Source: Clostridiales bacterium
Lineage (GTDB): Bacteria > Bacillota > Clostridia > Oscillospirales > Oscillospiraceae
Length of the DNA stretch: 28,508 nucleotides
Reading direction: 5' to 3'
Assembly (NCBI GenBank): GCA_004556345.1
Contig: SFHQ01000020.1
Location: 1 to 28,508 of the forward strand
Shown: positions 6,851 to 14,369 of the stretch, in pieces
Position numbering within the stretch: position 1 is the stretch's first letter
How the letters are laid out: every line of letters starts with the position of its first letter
The notes under the pieces: generated by a model
The model's database searches: none
Told to the model about the DNA's origin: nothing
The model's input: only the letters and a program-made list of their open reading frames with translations
Program-made: the position numbers and the translations under genes

Positions 6851-6854
6851 GGCC

Positions 6855-6883
6855 TTGACAAGCGCTTTTTCTGCGCCTATAAT
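6855..6883 (+). promoter_or_regulatory. Strong sigma-A promoter of the oxidoreductase operon
   Basis: Consensus TTGACA (6855-6860) and TATAAT (6878-6883) with a 17-bp spacer. The predicted start near 6890 gives a leader of about 310 nt before the first gene, which the T-box occupies. Confidence 0.92.
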
Positions 6884-6889
6884 AGCCTC

Positions 6890-7154
6890 AATCAAACAGC
6901 CAACCACAAAAGCAATGATGGAGACAGTAAGCTCCGCGGAACCCCTCAGCGATTCGGGGACAGTGTAAGCCCGAAGGTAGTAGCGCGGAAGTCTGAAGAT
7001 CCCTCCTGAGCTGCAGGCCCAACGAGATGATTCCAGTAGGCCCTGCCGGATTCCCCCGTTAGCAGGAGCGCGTATGTTGGTACGCAGGTAACAGGTGGTA
7101 CAGCGAAGGAATTGTTATGGCCTTCGTCCTTTTACTGAGGACGGAGGCTTTTTT
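6890..7154 (+). ncRNA. T-box leader, predicted isoleucine (AUC) specifier, with terminator/antiterminator
   Basis: Stem I starts with a kink-turn: AGC (6911-6913) with GCT (7010-7012), flanking the AATGAT and TGA strands. GGAG (6920-6923) then pairs with CTCC (7003-7006). The loop-E pair AGTA (6926-6929) and GAA (6995-6997) follows, capped by the CCGCG/CGCGG helix (6934-6938, 6984-6988). The specifier, placed one base after GAA, is ATC (6999-7001) = Ile. Stem III GCGTA/TACGC lies near 7070-7085. The T-box bulge GGTGGTACAGCG (7094-7105) contains TGGT (7096-7099), complementary to the ACCA end of a tRNA with discriminator A, as tRNA-Ile has. CGAAGG (7104-7109) pairs with CCTTCG (7121-7126) in the antiterminator. 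The competing terminator is GCCTTCGTCC/GGACGGAGGC (7120-7148) plus TTTTTT. Uncharged tRNA should allow transcription. The class call is firm; the codon is my reading by eye. Confidence 0.85.
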
Positions 7155-7200
7155 GTTGTCTTCCGCCCAACGAGTTCCCACAGGGAGGTTTATAGATACG

Positions 7201-7785
7201 ATGAAAGAAAACGGATTGATCGAGTTCCGCTGGCACGGCCGCGGCGGTCAGGGGGCCAAGACCGCCTGCCTGCTTCTGGCTGACGCCGCGTTCTGCTCCG
7301 GCAAATACGTCCAGGGCTTTCCTGAGTACGGCCCGGAGCGCATGGGCGCCCCCATCACCGCCTACAACCGCATCAGCGACGTGCGGTGCAGCGTCCACTG
7401 CAACATTGAAAACCCGGATTATGTCGTCGTCGTAGACGAGACGCTGCTGGACAGCGTGGACGTGACCCACGGCCTGTCCCCGGAGGGGGCCGTGATCGTG
7501 AACACCGCCCACAGCCCCGCCCAGATCCGCGAAAAGCTCCGGGGCTGGCAGGGGAGAGTATGCACCATCGATGCCCGCCGCATCTCCGAGGAGACGCTGG
7601 GCAAAAACTTCCCCAACACCCCCATGCTGGCCGCTGCCGTCAAAGTCAGCGGCGTGCTGGAGGAGGCAAAGTTCAAGAAAGACATGGAGGATAGCTTCCA
7701 TCACAAATTCGCCACGAAGCCCCAGGTCGTCGCCGGCAACATGGCCGCCCTGGTCCAGGCGTGGGAGGAGGTACAGGCAGGATGA
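7201..7785 (+). CDS. 2-oxoacid:ferredoxin oxidoreductase, gamma subunit
   Basis: A 194-residue protein starting MKENGLIEFRWHGRGGQGAKTACLLLADAAF. The GRGGQGAKTA loop and the FPEYGPERMGAPITAYNRIS block identify the gamma (PorC/catalytic gamma) subunit of anaerobic 2-oxoacid oxidoreductases, which binds CoA. ATG 7201 follows AGGGAGG at 7182-7188; earlier starts would lie inside the T-box terminator and are rejected. It is the first gene of a gamma-delta-alpha-beta operon. Its stop overlaps the next start (ATGA at 7782-7785), so translation is coupled. The family includes pyruvate, 2-oxobutyrate and branched-chain enzymes; sequence alone does not settle the substrate here. Confidence 0.93.
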   Translation: MKENGLIEFRWHGRGGQGAKTACLLLADAAFCSGKYVQGFPEYGPERMGAPITAYNRISDVRCSVHCNIENPDYVVVVDETLLDSVDVTHGLSPEGAVIVNTAHSPAQIREKLRGWQGRVCTIDARRISEETLGKNFPNTPMLAAAVKVSGVLEEAKFKKDMEDSFHHKFATKPQVVAGNMAALVQAWEEVQAG

Positions 7786-8090
7786 TCCGACGCGCAAAAG
7801 ACATTGATGAACACACCCCCTGGCAGGAGATGACCCCCGCCGGAGAGGTCTACGAAGCCGCCACCGCCCGCTACGTCAACACCGGCGCCTGGCGCACCGA
7901 CACCCCCGTGCTGGACGCGGAGAAATGTCGCAGCTGCCTGCTCTGCGTGCCCTTCTGCCCCGACAGCTCCCTGCCGGTGAAAGACGGCAAGCTGGTGGGC
8001 ATCGACTACCACCACTGCAAGGGCTGCGGCATCTGCGCCACAGTATGTCCCTTCGGGGCGATCACGGTAAAGGAGGGCGGACAGCCATGA
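7782..8090 (+). CDS. 2-oxoacid:ferredoxin oxidoreductase, delta (2x[4Fe-4S]) subunit
   Basis: A 102-residue ferredoxin-like subunit starting MIRRAKDIDEHTPWQEM. Two complete cluster motifs are present: Cys49, 52, 55, 59 (CRSCLLCVPFCP) and Cys79, 82, 85, 89 (CKGCGICATVCP). They move electrons between the TPP site on the beta subunit and external ferredoxin. The N-terminal ~45 residues are the PorD-type extension that distinguishes it from free ferredoxins. The start codon overlaps the gamma stop, and its own stop overlaps the alpha start (ATGA at 8087-8090), so stoichiometric synthesis is likely. Confidence 0.94.
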   Translation: MIRRAKDIDEHTPWQEMTPAGEVYEAATARYVNTGAWRTDTPVLDAEKCRSCLLCVPFCPDSSLPVKDGKLVGIDYHHCKGCGICATVCPFGAITVKEGGQP

Positions 8091-9268
8091 ATTACAACGA
8101 ACGTCTTTCCGGCAACGAGGCCATCGCCTTTGCCATGAAGCAGATCGACCCCGACGTGATGGCGGCCTTCCCCATCACCCCCTCCACCGAGATCCCCCAG
8201 TATTTCGCCCAATACGTGGCCAACGGGGAAGTGAACACCGAGTTCGTCCCCGTGGAATCCGAGCACAGCTCGATGTCCGCCTGCATCGGCGCAGAGGCCG
8301 CCGGGGCGCGGGCCATTACGGCCACGTCCTCTGCGGGCCTGGCCCTGATGTATGAGATGATGTATGTGGCGGCTTCCTGCCGCCTGCCCATCACCCTGGC
8401 CTGCGTCAACCGCGCCCTGTCCGGCCCCATCAACATCAACAACGACCACTCCGACTCCATGGGCATCCGGGATGCGGGCTGGATCCAGATCTACGCGGAG
8501 AACAACCAGGAGGCCTATGACAATTTCCTCCAGGCCATGCCCATCGGCGAGTCCCCGGAGGTCCGCCTGCCCGTGATGATCTGCCAGGACGGCTTCATCA
8601 CCAGCCACGCCCTGGAAAACATCGTCCTGCTGGACACCGATTCTGTCAAGCAGTTCGTGGGTGAGTACCATCCGGAGCACTACCTGCTCAAGAAAGCCAA
8701 CCCCCTGGCCGTCGGCCCCTATGACCTGGGCTGCCACTACATGGAGCACAAGGTCCAGCAGGCTGAGGCCATGAAGCACGCCAAGGCCCGCATCCTGGAG
8801 GTGGCCAAGCAGTTCGAGGCCCTGACCGGCCGGAAGTATGGCCTGTTTGAGGAATATCAGATGGAGGACGCAGAAGTGGCCGTCCTGCTCATCGGCTCTT
8901 CTGCCGGCACCGCCAAGGCCGCGGTGGACCAGCTGCGGAAGGCCGGCGTGAAGGCCGGTCTCATTAAAATTCGTGTCTTCCGCCCCTTCCCGGCGGAGGA
9001 GCTGGCCCAGGCTTTGGCCCATGTGAAGGTCCTGGCTATTCTAGACAAGGCCGAGAGCTTTTCCGCCAACGGCGGGCCGCTCTTCTCCGAGGTCCGCGGG
9101 GCACTGTATGACCTGAAACACCGCCCCCGCACCGTGGGCTACGTCTACGGCCTGGGCGGCCGTGACATCACGCCGGAACACTTCAAAGACATCTACGCCC
9201 GCCTGACGGACATCGCCAACGGCGGGGAGCTTGGCCCGGTCTACACCCACCTGGGCCAGAGGGGGTAA
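8087..9268 (+). CDS. 2-oxoacid:ferredoxin oxidoreductase, alpha subunit
   Basis: A 393-residue protein starting MNYNERLSGNEAIAFAMKQIDPDVMAAFPITPSTEI. It matches PorA-type alpha subunits: the PITPSTEI loop, EFVPVESEHSSMSACIGAEAAGAR, TATSSAGLALMYEMMY, NRALSGPININNDHSDSMG and a C-terminal transketolase-like domain (VAVLLIGSSAGTAKAAVDQLR ... KIRVFRPFPAEEL). It helps form the TPP/2-oxoacid site at the interface with beta. The start is fixed by overlap with the delta stop and by AAGGAGGGCGG just upstream. The closest textbook match is pyruvate synthase, but operon control by a T-box suggests an amino-acid-related substrate. Confidence 0.93.
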   Translation: MNYNERLSGNEAIAFAMKQIDPDVMAAFPITPSTEIPQYFAQYVANGEVNTEFVPVESEHSSMSACIGAEAAGARAITATSSAGLALMYEMMYVAASCRLPITLACVNRALSGPININNDHSDSMGIRDAGWIQIYAENNQEAYDNFLQAMPIGESPEVRLPVMICQDGFITSHALENIVLLDTDSVKQFVGEYHPEHYLLKKANPLAVGPYDLGCHYMEHKVQQAEAMKHAKARILEVAKQFEALTGRKYGLFEEYQMEDAEVAVLLIGSSAGTAKAAVDQLRKAGVKAGLIKIRVFRPFPAEELAQALAHVKVLAILDKAESFSANGGPLFSEVRGALYDLKHRPRTVGYVYGLGGRDITPEHFKDIYARLTDIANGGELGPVYTHLGQRG

Positions 9269-9274
9269 GCAGTC

Positions 9275-10216
9275 ATGGAAGAAAGAACCTATCATTTCAA
9301 AAAAACGCTGGAGAAAAAAGAGCGTTTCGTGGGCGGCCACCGTCTCTGTGCCGGGTGCGGCGCAGGCATCGCCGTCCGGGGCGTGCTGCGGGCCTTGAAG
9401 GAAGAGGACCGTGCCGTGATCGGCAACGCCACCGGCTGCTTGGAAGTCAGCTCCTTCCTCTACCCCTACACGGCCTATGAGGACAGCTACATCCACACCG
9501 CCTTTGAGTGCGCCGGCTCTACCATGTCCGGCGTGGAGGCGGCCTACAACGCCCTCAAGCGCAAGGGCAAGGTCCAGGGCGAGGTGAAGTTCATCACCTT
9601 CGGCGGCGACGGCGGCACCTATGACATCGGCTTCCAGTCCCTCTCCGGGGCCATGGAGCGCGGCCATGACCTGACCTACGTCTGCTACGACAACGAGGCA
9701 TATATGAACACCGGCATCCAGCGCTCCTCCTCCACCCCCCGCTTTGCCAAGGCGACGACGTCCCCTGTGGGCACCGTGATCCCCGGCAAGACCCAGAACA
9801 AGAAAAACCTGACGGACATCATCGCCGCCCACAACGTCCCTTACGTGGCGCAGACGACCTTCATCGGCAACTTCCGGGACCTGTACACCAAGGCAAAGAA
9901 AGCCATCTACACCCCCGGCCCCAGCTTCCTGAACGTGATGTCCCCCTGCCCCAGAGGGTGGGAGTACCCCACAGAGAAGCTGCCTGAGATCTGCAAGCTG
10001 GCCGTGGAGACCTGCGTCTGGCCCCTCTTTGAGGTCATCGACGGCGTGTGGCACCTGAGCTACGAGCCGAAGCAGAAGCGCCCGGTGGAAGAATACCTCC
10101 GGATGCAGGGCCGCTTCCGCCACATGTTCAAGCCCGGCAACGAGTGGATGATCGAGGCCGTGCAGCAGAATGTGGATGAGAACTGGGAGAAGCTGCTCAA
10201 CCGCTGCAAGCAGTGA
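9275..10216 (+). CDS. 2-oxoacid:ferredoxin oxidoreductase, beta (TPP-binding) subunit
   Basis: A 313-residue protein. CAGCG with Cys25 and Cys28, plus Cys55 and Cys225, supplies the proximal [4Fe-4S] cluster of PorB. The TPP/Mg motif is GDGGTYDIG (from residue 111) with Asn140 in DNEAYMNTGIQRSSSTP. Together with gamma, delta and alpha it forms the complete enzyme: 2-oxoacid + CoA + oxidised ferredoxin, reversibly, to acyl-CoA + CO2 + reduced ferredoxin. It starts 6 bp after the alpha stop and ends 27 bp before a terminator. YMNTGIQRSS is typical of the pyruvate-type branch, but related enzymes accept 2-oxobutyrate. Confidence 0.94.
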   Translation: MEERTYHFKKTLEKKERFVGGHRLCAGCGAGIAVRGVLRALKEEDRAVIGNATGCLEVSSFLYPYTAYEDSYIHTAFECAGSTMSGVEAAYNALKRKGKVQGEVKFITFGGDGGTYDIGFQSLSGAMERGHDLTYVCYDNEAYMNTGIQRSSSTPRFAKATTSPVGTVIPGKTQNKKNLTDIIAAHNVPYVAQTTFIGNFRDLYTKAKKAIYTPGPSFLNVMSPCPRGWEYPTEKLPEICKLAVETCVWPLFEVIDGVWHLSYEPKQKRPVEEYLRMQGRFRHMFKPGNEWMIEAVQQNVDENWEKLLNRCKQ

Positions 10217-10243
10217 GTCCTAATAACAAGATATAGAATCTCC

Positions 10244-10276
10244 GCCCCGGTTTGCTTCGGCAAGCCGGGGCTTTTT
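10244..10276 (+). terminator. Terminator of the oxidoreductase operon
   Basis: Stem GCCCCGG-T-TTGC with GCAA-G-CCGGGGC around a TTCG loop (10244-10271), followed by TTTTT. Confidence 0.92.
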
Positions 10277-10286
10277 GCATCTCCCA

Positions 10287-10315
10287 TTGCAATCCGGGTT
10301 TGCCTATGCTATGAT
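10287..10315 (+). promoter_or_regulatory. Promoter for rsmA
   Basis: TTGCAA (10287-10292) and TATGAT (10310-10315) with a 17-bp spacer, about 28 bp before the rsmA start codon. Confidence 0.7.
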
Positions 10316-10342
10316 GAAGAAAATATTCCGGGAGGAACTGGT

Positions 10343-11209
10343 ATGGATCTATGCAACCCCAAAGAGATCAAGGCCCTGCTGGGCCGCCATGGGTTTCGGT
10401 TTTCCAAGCAGATGGGCCAGAATTTTCTGATCCAGCCCTGGGTGCCCCGGCAGACGGCAGAGGCCTCCGGGGCTGGCCCCGGCATCGGCGTGCTGGAGAT
10501 CGGCCCCGGCATCGGCCCGCTGACCGCCCAGCTGGCCCAGCTGGGGGAGAAGGTCGTGTCGGTAGAGCTGGACCGGACACTGCTTCCCATTCTGGCCGAG
10601 ACGATGGCGGACTATGACAACGTGGAGATCGTGCCAGGGGACATTTTAAAGACGGACATCCCCGCCCTCTGCCGGGAGAAACTGGCGGGCCTGCGGGCGG
10701 TGGCCTGCGCAAACCTACCCTATAACATCACCACTCCGGTCATCACGGCCCTGCTCCAGGCGGGCTGTTTCGCGTCCGTGACGGTGATGATTCAAAAAGA
10801 GGTGGCCCAGCGCATCTGCGCCCAGGCGGGGACGGCCCAATACGGGGCCTTTACGCTCCTGTGTCAGTATTACGCCGACTGCGAGCTGCTGTATGATGTA
10901 CCCCCCTCTTGCTTCCTGCCCGCCCCGAAGGTCACGTCCTCCGTCATCCGCATGACGGTCCGGGGCAAGCCGCCGGTGGAGGTGCCCGACGAGACGCTGT
11001 TTTTCCAGGTGGTCCGGGCGGCTTTTGCCCAGCGGCGGAAGACTTTGGTCAACGCTTTGTCCACTTTATTGGGCAAAGATGTGGATAAGTCAACCATCAA
11101 ATCGCTTATTTGCGCCTGCAATTTGACCGAGACAGTCCGTGGAGAACGGCTCAGTTTTGCGGACTTTGCCGAATTAACGCAGAAAATCGTTAAATTGCGA
11201 CAGAAGTGA
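10343..11209 (+). CDS. rsmA: 16S rRNA (adenine1518-N6/adenine1519-N6) dimethyltransferase
   Basis: A 288-residue cytoplasmic enzyme (KsgA/RsmA) that dimethylates two adjacent adenines in helix 45 of 16S rRNA during late 30S assembly, using SAM. The N-terminus FSKQMGQNFLIQP is the family signature. Motif I is EIGPGIGPLT, the acidic SVELD follows, and the catalytic motif IV is NLPYNITTP. A C-terminal helical domain ends FADFAELTQKI. GGGAGGAA precedes the ATG. The length is typical. It has its own promoter and is separated from pckG by another, so it is probably transcribed alone. Confidence 0.97.
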   Translation: MDLCNPKEIKALLGRHGFRFSKQMGQNFLIQPWVPRQTAEASGAGPGIGVLEIGPGIGPLTAQLAQLGEKVVSVELDRTLLPILAETMADYDNVEIVPGDILKTDIPALCREKLAGLRAVACANLPYNITTPVITALLQAGCFASVTVMIQKEVAQRICAQAGTAQYGAFTLLCQYYADCELLYDVPPSCFLPAPKVTSSVIRMTVRGKPPVEVPDETLFFQVVRAAFAQRRKTLVNALSTLLGKDVDKSTIKSLICACNLTETVRGERLSFADFAELTQKIVKLRQK

Positions 11210-11220
11210 AAAATTCACGC

Positions 11221-11249
11221 TTGCATAAAAAGTTGCACGGCGCTATAAT
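11221..11249 (+). promoter_or_regulatory. Promoter for pckG
   Basis: TTGCAT (11221-11226) and TATAAT (11244-11249) with a 17-bp spacer, starting 11 bp after the rsmA stop. Confidence 0.82.
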
Positions 11250-11287
11250 GTTAACAGCTAAGGGTGGCTCGAAGGAGGGCAATTCAC

Positions 11288-13051
11288 ATGGAATTAACAA
11301 AAAATAAGGCTGTGCTGGACTGGATCGACCAGCAGGTCAAGCTAACCCAGCCGAAAGAAGTCATTTGGATCGACGGAAGCGAGGCACAGCTGGAAGAGCT
11401 GCGGAAGGAAGCCTGCGCCACCGGCGAGATCTACAAGCTCAACCAGGAGAAACTGCCCGGTTGTTATCTCCACCGCTCGGACCCCAGCGACGTGGCCCGC
11501 GTGGAGAGCCGGACCTTCATCTGCTGCAAAAAGCAGGAGGATGCAGGCCCCACCAACAACTGGATGGATCCCCAGGAAATGTACGCCAAGCTGAACAAGC
11601 TCTATGACGGCTCGATGAAAGGGAAGACGATGTATGTCATCCCCTACTGCATGAGTGTGGTAGGCTCTCCCTTCGCCAAGTATGGCATCGAGCTGACCGA
11701 TTCCATTTATGTGGTGCTGAACATGGCCATCATGACCCGCGTGGGCACGAAGGCCGCGGCTTACTTAGACGAAAACTTCATCAAGGGCCTCCACGCCAGG
11801 GGGACCCTGGACCCCGAAGAGCGGTATATCGTTCAATTCCCTGAGGACAACGTCATCATGTCCATCAATTCCGGCTATGGCGGCAACGTCCTCCAGGGCA
11901 AGAAGTGCTTTGCTCTGCGCATCGCCTCCAACCTGGGCCGTCAAGAGGGCTGGCTGGCCGAGCACATGCTCATCCTGGGCGTGCAGAACCCCCAGGGCGA
12001 GGTGCGGTACATCACCGGCGCTTTCCCCTCTGCCTGCGGCAAGACCAACCTGGCCATGCTCATTCCCCCCGAGGGCTACCAGAAGAACGGCTGGAAGTGC
12101 TGGTGCGTGGGCGATGACATCGCCTGGATCCGTCCCGGCGCCGACGGCCGCCTGTGGGCCGTGAACCCCGAAAAGGGCTTCTTCGGCGTGGCCCCCGGCA
12201 CCAACGCCAAGTCCAACCCCAACGCCCTGGAGACCACCAAGAAGGGGACCATCTTCACCAACGTGGCCCTGAACCTGGACGACGACACCGTGTGGTGGGA
12301 GAAGCTGGACAAGAATCCCCCCCACCATGCCCTGGACTGGAAGGGCAACCCCTGGAGCCCCGACACTGCCGAGGGCCCCGCTGCCCACCCCAACTCCCGC
12401 TTCACCGCACCGGCAGAGAACTGCCCCTGCATCTCTCCGGAGTTTGAGAACCCCCACGGCGTGCCCATCTCCGCCATCATCTTCGGCGGCCGCCGGGCCA
12501 AGACCGCGCCCCTGGTCTATCAGTCCCGCGACTGGCAGCACGGCGTGTTCGTCGGCTCTGTGATGGCCTCCGAGAAGACCGCCGCCGCCGAGGGCAAGGT
12601 CGGCGAGACCCGTCGCGACCCCATGGCCATGCTGCCCTTCTGCGGCTACCACATGGGCGACTACTGGCAGCACTGGCTGGACATGGAGAAGTCCGTGCCC
12701 CACCTGCCCAAGATCTTCAACGTCAACTGGTTCCGCACCGATGACAACGGCGAGTTCATCTGGCCCGGCTTCGGCGAGAACCTGCGCGTGGTCGAGTGGA
12801 TCCTGAAGCGCTGCTTCGACGAGGCCGATGCCCGCGAGACCGAGATCGGCTACCTGCCCAAGGTTGAGGACATTAACCTCGACGGCATCGACGTGGATCC
12901 GGACACCCTGGCCGGTCTGCTCTCCGTGGACCGCGACCTGTGGAAGCAGGAGACGGAGGGCATTCACGAGTTCTACGCCAAGTTCGGCGACAAGCTGCCC
13001 AAGGCCCTGGCCGAGGAACTGGCTGGTCTGGAGGAGCGCTTGAAGGACTAA
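11288..13051 (+). CDS. pckG: Phosphoenolpyruvate carboxykinase (GTP)
   Basis: A 587-residue GTP-type PEP carboxykinase that interconverts oxaloacetate + GTP and PEP + CO2 + GDP. The P-loop-like kinase-1 motif GAFPSACGKTNLAML and the downstream ...WCVGDDIAW metal site are clear. The R-loop region (MYVIPYCMSVVGSPFAKYGIELTDS) and NPEKGFFGVAPGTN are also family hallmarks. In fermenting anaerobes it often runs toward oxaloacetate, feeding succinate or propionate formation; that direction is inferred. ATG 11288 follows AAGGAGGG (11273-11280); an upstream GTG lies before that site and is rejected. Full length and intact. Confidence 0.97.
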   Translation: MELTKNKAVLDWIDQQVKLTQPKEVIWIDGSEAQLEELRKEACATGEIYKLNQEKLPGCYLHRSDPSDVARVESRTFICCKKQEDAGPTNNWMDPQEMYAKLNKLYDGSMKGKTMYVIPYCMSVVGSPFAKYGIELTDSIYVVLNMAIMTRVGTKAAAYLDENFIKGLHARGTLDPEERYIVQFPEDNVIMSINSGYGGNVLQGKKCFALRIASNLGRQEGWLAEHMLILGVQNPQGEVRYITGAFPSACGKTNLAMLIPPEGYQKNGWKCWCVGDDIAWIRPGADGRLWAVNPEKGFFGVAPGTNAKSNPNALETTKKGTIFTNVALNLDDDTVWWEKLDKNPPHHALDWKGNPWSPDTAEGPAAHPNSRFTAPAENCPCISPEFENPHGVPISAIIFGGRRAKTAPLVYQSRDWQHGVFVGSVMASEKTAAAEGKVGETRRDPMAMLPFCGYHMGDYWQHWLDMEKSVPHLPKIFNVNWFRTDDNGEFIWPGFGENLRVVEWILKRCFDEADARETEIGYLPKVEDINLDGIDVDPDTLAGLLSVDRDLWKQETEGIHEFYAKFGDKLPKALAEELAGLEERLKD

Positions 13052-13097
13052 GGGTCTTGTCCTGTCCCTCCGTTTGACACAGAACCCCAAAATCGAC

Positions 13098-13134
13098 AAA
13101 AGCCGCTGGCCGGGAACCCCGGTCAGCGGCTTTT
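13098..13134 (+). terminator. Terminator after pckG
   Basis: A long stem AAAAGCCGCTGGCCGGG/CCGGTCAGCGGCTTTT (one wobble, AACC-type loop) ends in TTTT and may work in both directions. Confidence 0.92.
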
Positions 13135-13140
13135 CTGCCC

Positions 13141-13170
13141 TTGTGCTGGGCCGAGACCCTGTGGTATAAT
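13141..13170 (+). promoter_or_regulatory. Promoter for the ruvCAB operon
   Basis: TTGTGC (13141-13146) and a perfect TATAAT (13165-13170) with an 18-bp spacer. No clear LexA box was seen. Confidence 0.72.
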
Positions 13171-13209
13171 AAACTACTATCCGCCGCACCCTGGGAAGGA
13201 GGGAAGCCC

Positions 13210-13704
13210 GTGCGCATCTTAGGCATCGACCCCGGCTACGCCATCGTCGGTTTTGGCATTCTGGAGGCGGACCGGGGGCAGGTGAAGCTCCTGGGCTGCG
13301 GAGCCATCAACACCCCGGCGGGGGTGCCCATGCCCCAGCGGCTGCTCCAGATTCAGGAGGATCTGGAGACGCTGATCCGCCAGTTTTCCCCGGAGGTCAT
13401 GGCCATCGAAGAGCTGTTTTTCAACACCAACGTGACCACCGGCATCGGCGTGGCCCAGGCCCGTGGGGTCATTTTGATGACCGCCGCCAAGCTGGAGGTC
13501 CACATCTTTGAATACACCCCCAGCCAGGTCAAGCAGGCGGTAGTGGGCTACGGCAAGGCAGAAAAGCGTCAGGTCATGGACATGACCAAGCGTATTTTAC
13601 ACCTTTCCGCCGTCCCCAAGCCGGATGATGCGGCGGACGCGGTGGCCATCGCCCTCTGTCACGCCCGCTCCCACACCTCCCGGCTGACCCGGTTTGGGTT
13701 GTAA
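13210..13704 (+). CDS. ruvC: Holliday junction resolvase RuvC
   Basis: A 164-residue RNase H-fold endonuclease that nicks Holliday junctions at the end of homologous recombination. Catalytic acids are visible: Asp7 (GIDPG), Glu67 (AIEELFF) and the KPDDAADA cluster around residues 138-143. The start is GTG 13210 with GGAAGGAGGG just upstream; the longer upstream frame overlaps the promoter and is rejected. It heads a ruvC-ruvA-ruvB operon, the usual order in Firmicutes with RuvC, so all three subunits of the resolvasome are made together. Confidence 0.97.
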   Translation: MRILGIDPGYAIVGFGILEADRGQVKLLGCGAINTPAGVPMPQRLLQIQEDLETLIRQFSPEVMAIEELFFNTNVTTGIGVAQARGVILMTAAKLEVHIFEYTPSQVKQAVVGYGKAEKRQVMDMTKRILHLSAVPKPDDAADAVAIALCHARSHTSRLTRFGL

Positions 13705-13740
13705 AAAACCGGGCATCTCGCAAAGGAGATCGACTGTTTC

Positions 13741-14343
13741 ATGTTTTACTATCTCAAGGGCATCGCGGCCCACGTCGCCCCCAACTTAGCCGTCATCGAC
13801 TGCGGGGGCGTGGGGTACGCCTGCCGGACCACCAGCTACACCCTCTCCGCCCTGCAAGTGGGGCAGGAGGCCAAGCTATACACCCATCTCAACGTTCGGG
13901 AGGATGCCATGGAGCTCTATGGCTTCGCCACGGAAAACGAGAAGAATTGCTTCCAAATGCTCATCAGCGTGTCTGGGGTCGGCCCGAAGGCCGCCCTGTC
14001 CATTCTCTCCGCCAACACCCCGGAGGGGCTGGCCACGGCCATCATTACGGGCAATGAAAAGGCCCTCACCGTGGCCCCCGGCGTCGGCAAAAAAATTGCC
14101 CAGCGGGTCCTCTTAGAGCTGAAGGACAAGCTGGCCAAGGGCCAGCTCCCCGCCGCCGGGGAGAGCTACGGCGGCAGCGGCCTGACCGTTATTCCCCAGG
14201 ACAAGACCTCGGAGGCCACCGCCGCCCTGGCTGTGCTGGGCTATGGTCCGGCGGAGATCAACATGGCCCTGAAGAGCTTGGATCTGGCGGCCCTGTCCCT
14301 GGAGGACATCGTGCGCCAGGCCCTGAAAAAAATGCTGAAATGA
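13741..14343 (+). CDS. ruvA: Holliday junction branch-migration protein RuvA
   Basis: A 200-residue protein that tetramerises on four-way junctions and loads the RuvB motor. It has the N-terminal OB-fold (MFYYLKGIAAHVAPNLAVIDCGGVGYAC), two helix-hairpin-helix motifs (FQMLISVSGVGPKAALSIL and VAPGVGKKIAQRVLLELKDKL), and a C-terminal RuvB-binding domain (TSEATAALAVLGYG...). AAAGGAG at about 13722-13729 sets the start. It lies 36 bp after ruvC and 26 bp before ruvB. Confidence 0.97.
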   Translation: MFYYLKGIAAHVAPNLAVIDCGGVGYACRTTSYTLSALQVGQEAKLYTHLNVREDAMELYGFATENEKNCFQMLISVSGVGPKAALSILSANTPEGLATAIITGNEKALTVAPGVGKKIAQRVLLELKDKLAKGQLPAAGESYGGSGLTVIPQDKTSEATAALAVLGYGPAEINMALKSLDLAALSLEDIVRQALKKMLK

Positions 14344-14369
14344 TCGCGTAACAGAAAGGGGGAAGGACC

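Noticed and set aside
7782..8090. Free bacterial-type 2[4Fe-4S] ferredoxin
   Set aside because: The N-terminal extension and overlap with both flanking oxidoreductase genes show it is the delta subunit, not a free carrier.
11255..11280. AGGGTGGCTCG resembling a T-box core ahead of pckG
   Set aside because: No Stem I, no specifier loop and no terminator lie around it; the leader is only about 30 nt. It is a chance match next to the ribosome-binding site.
11765..13189. Minus-strand frame of 474 codons opposite pckG
   Set aside because: Gly/Val/His-rich shadow of an unmistakable PEP carboxykinase gene. It also crosses the terminator and has no credible start.
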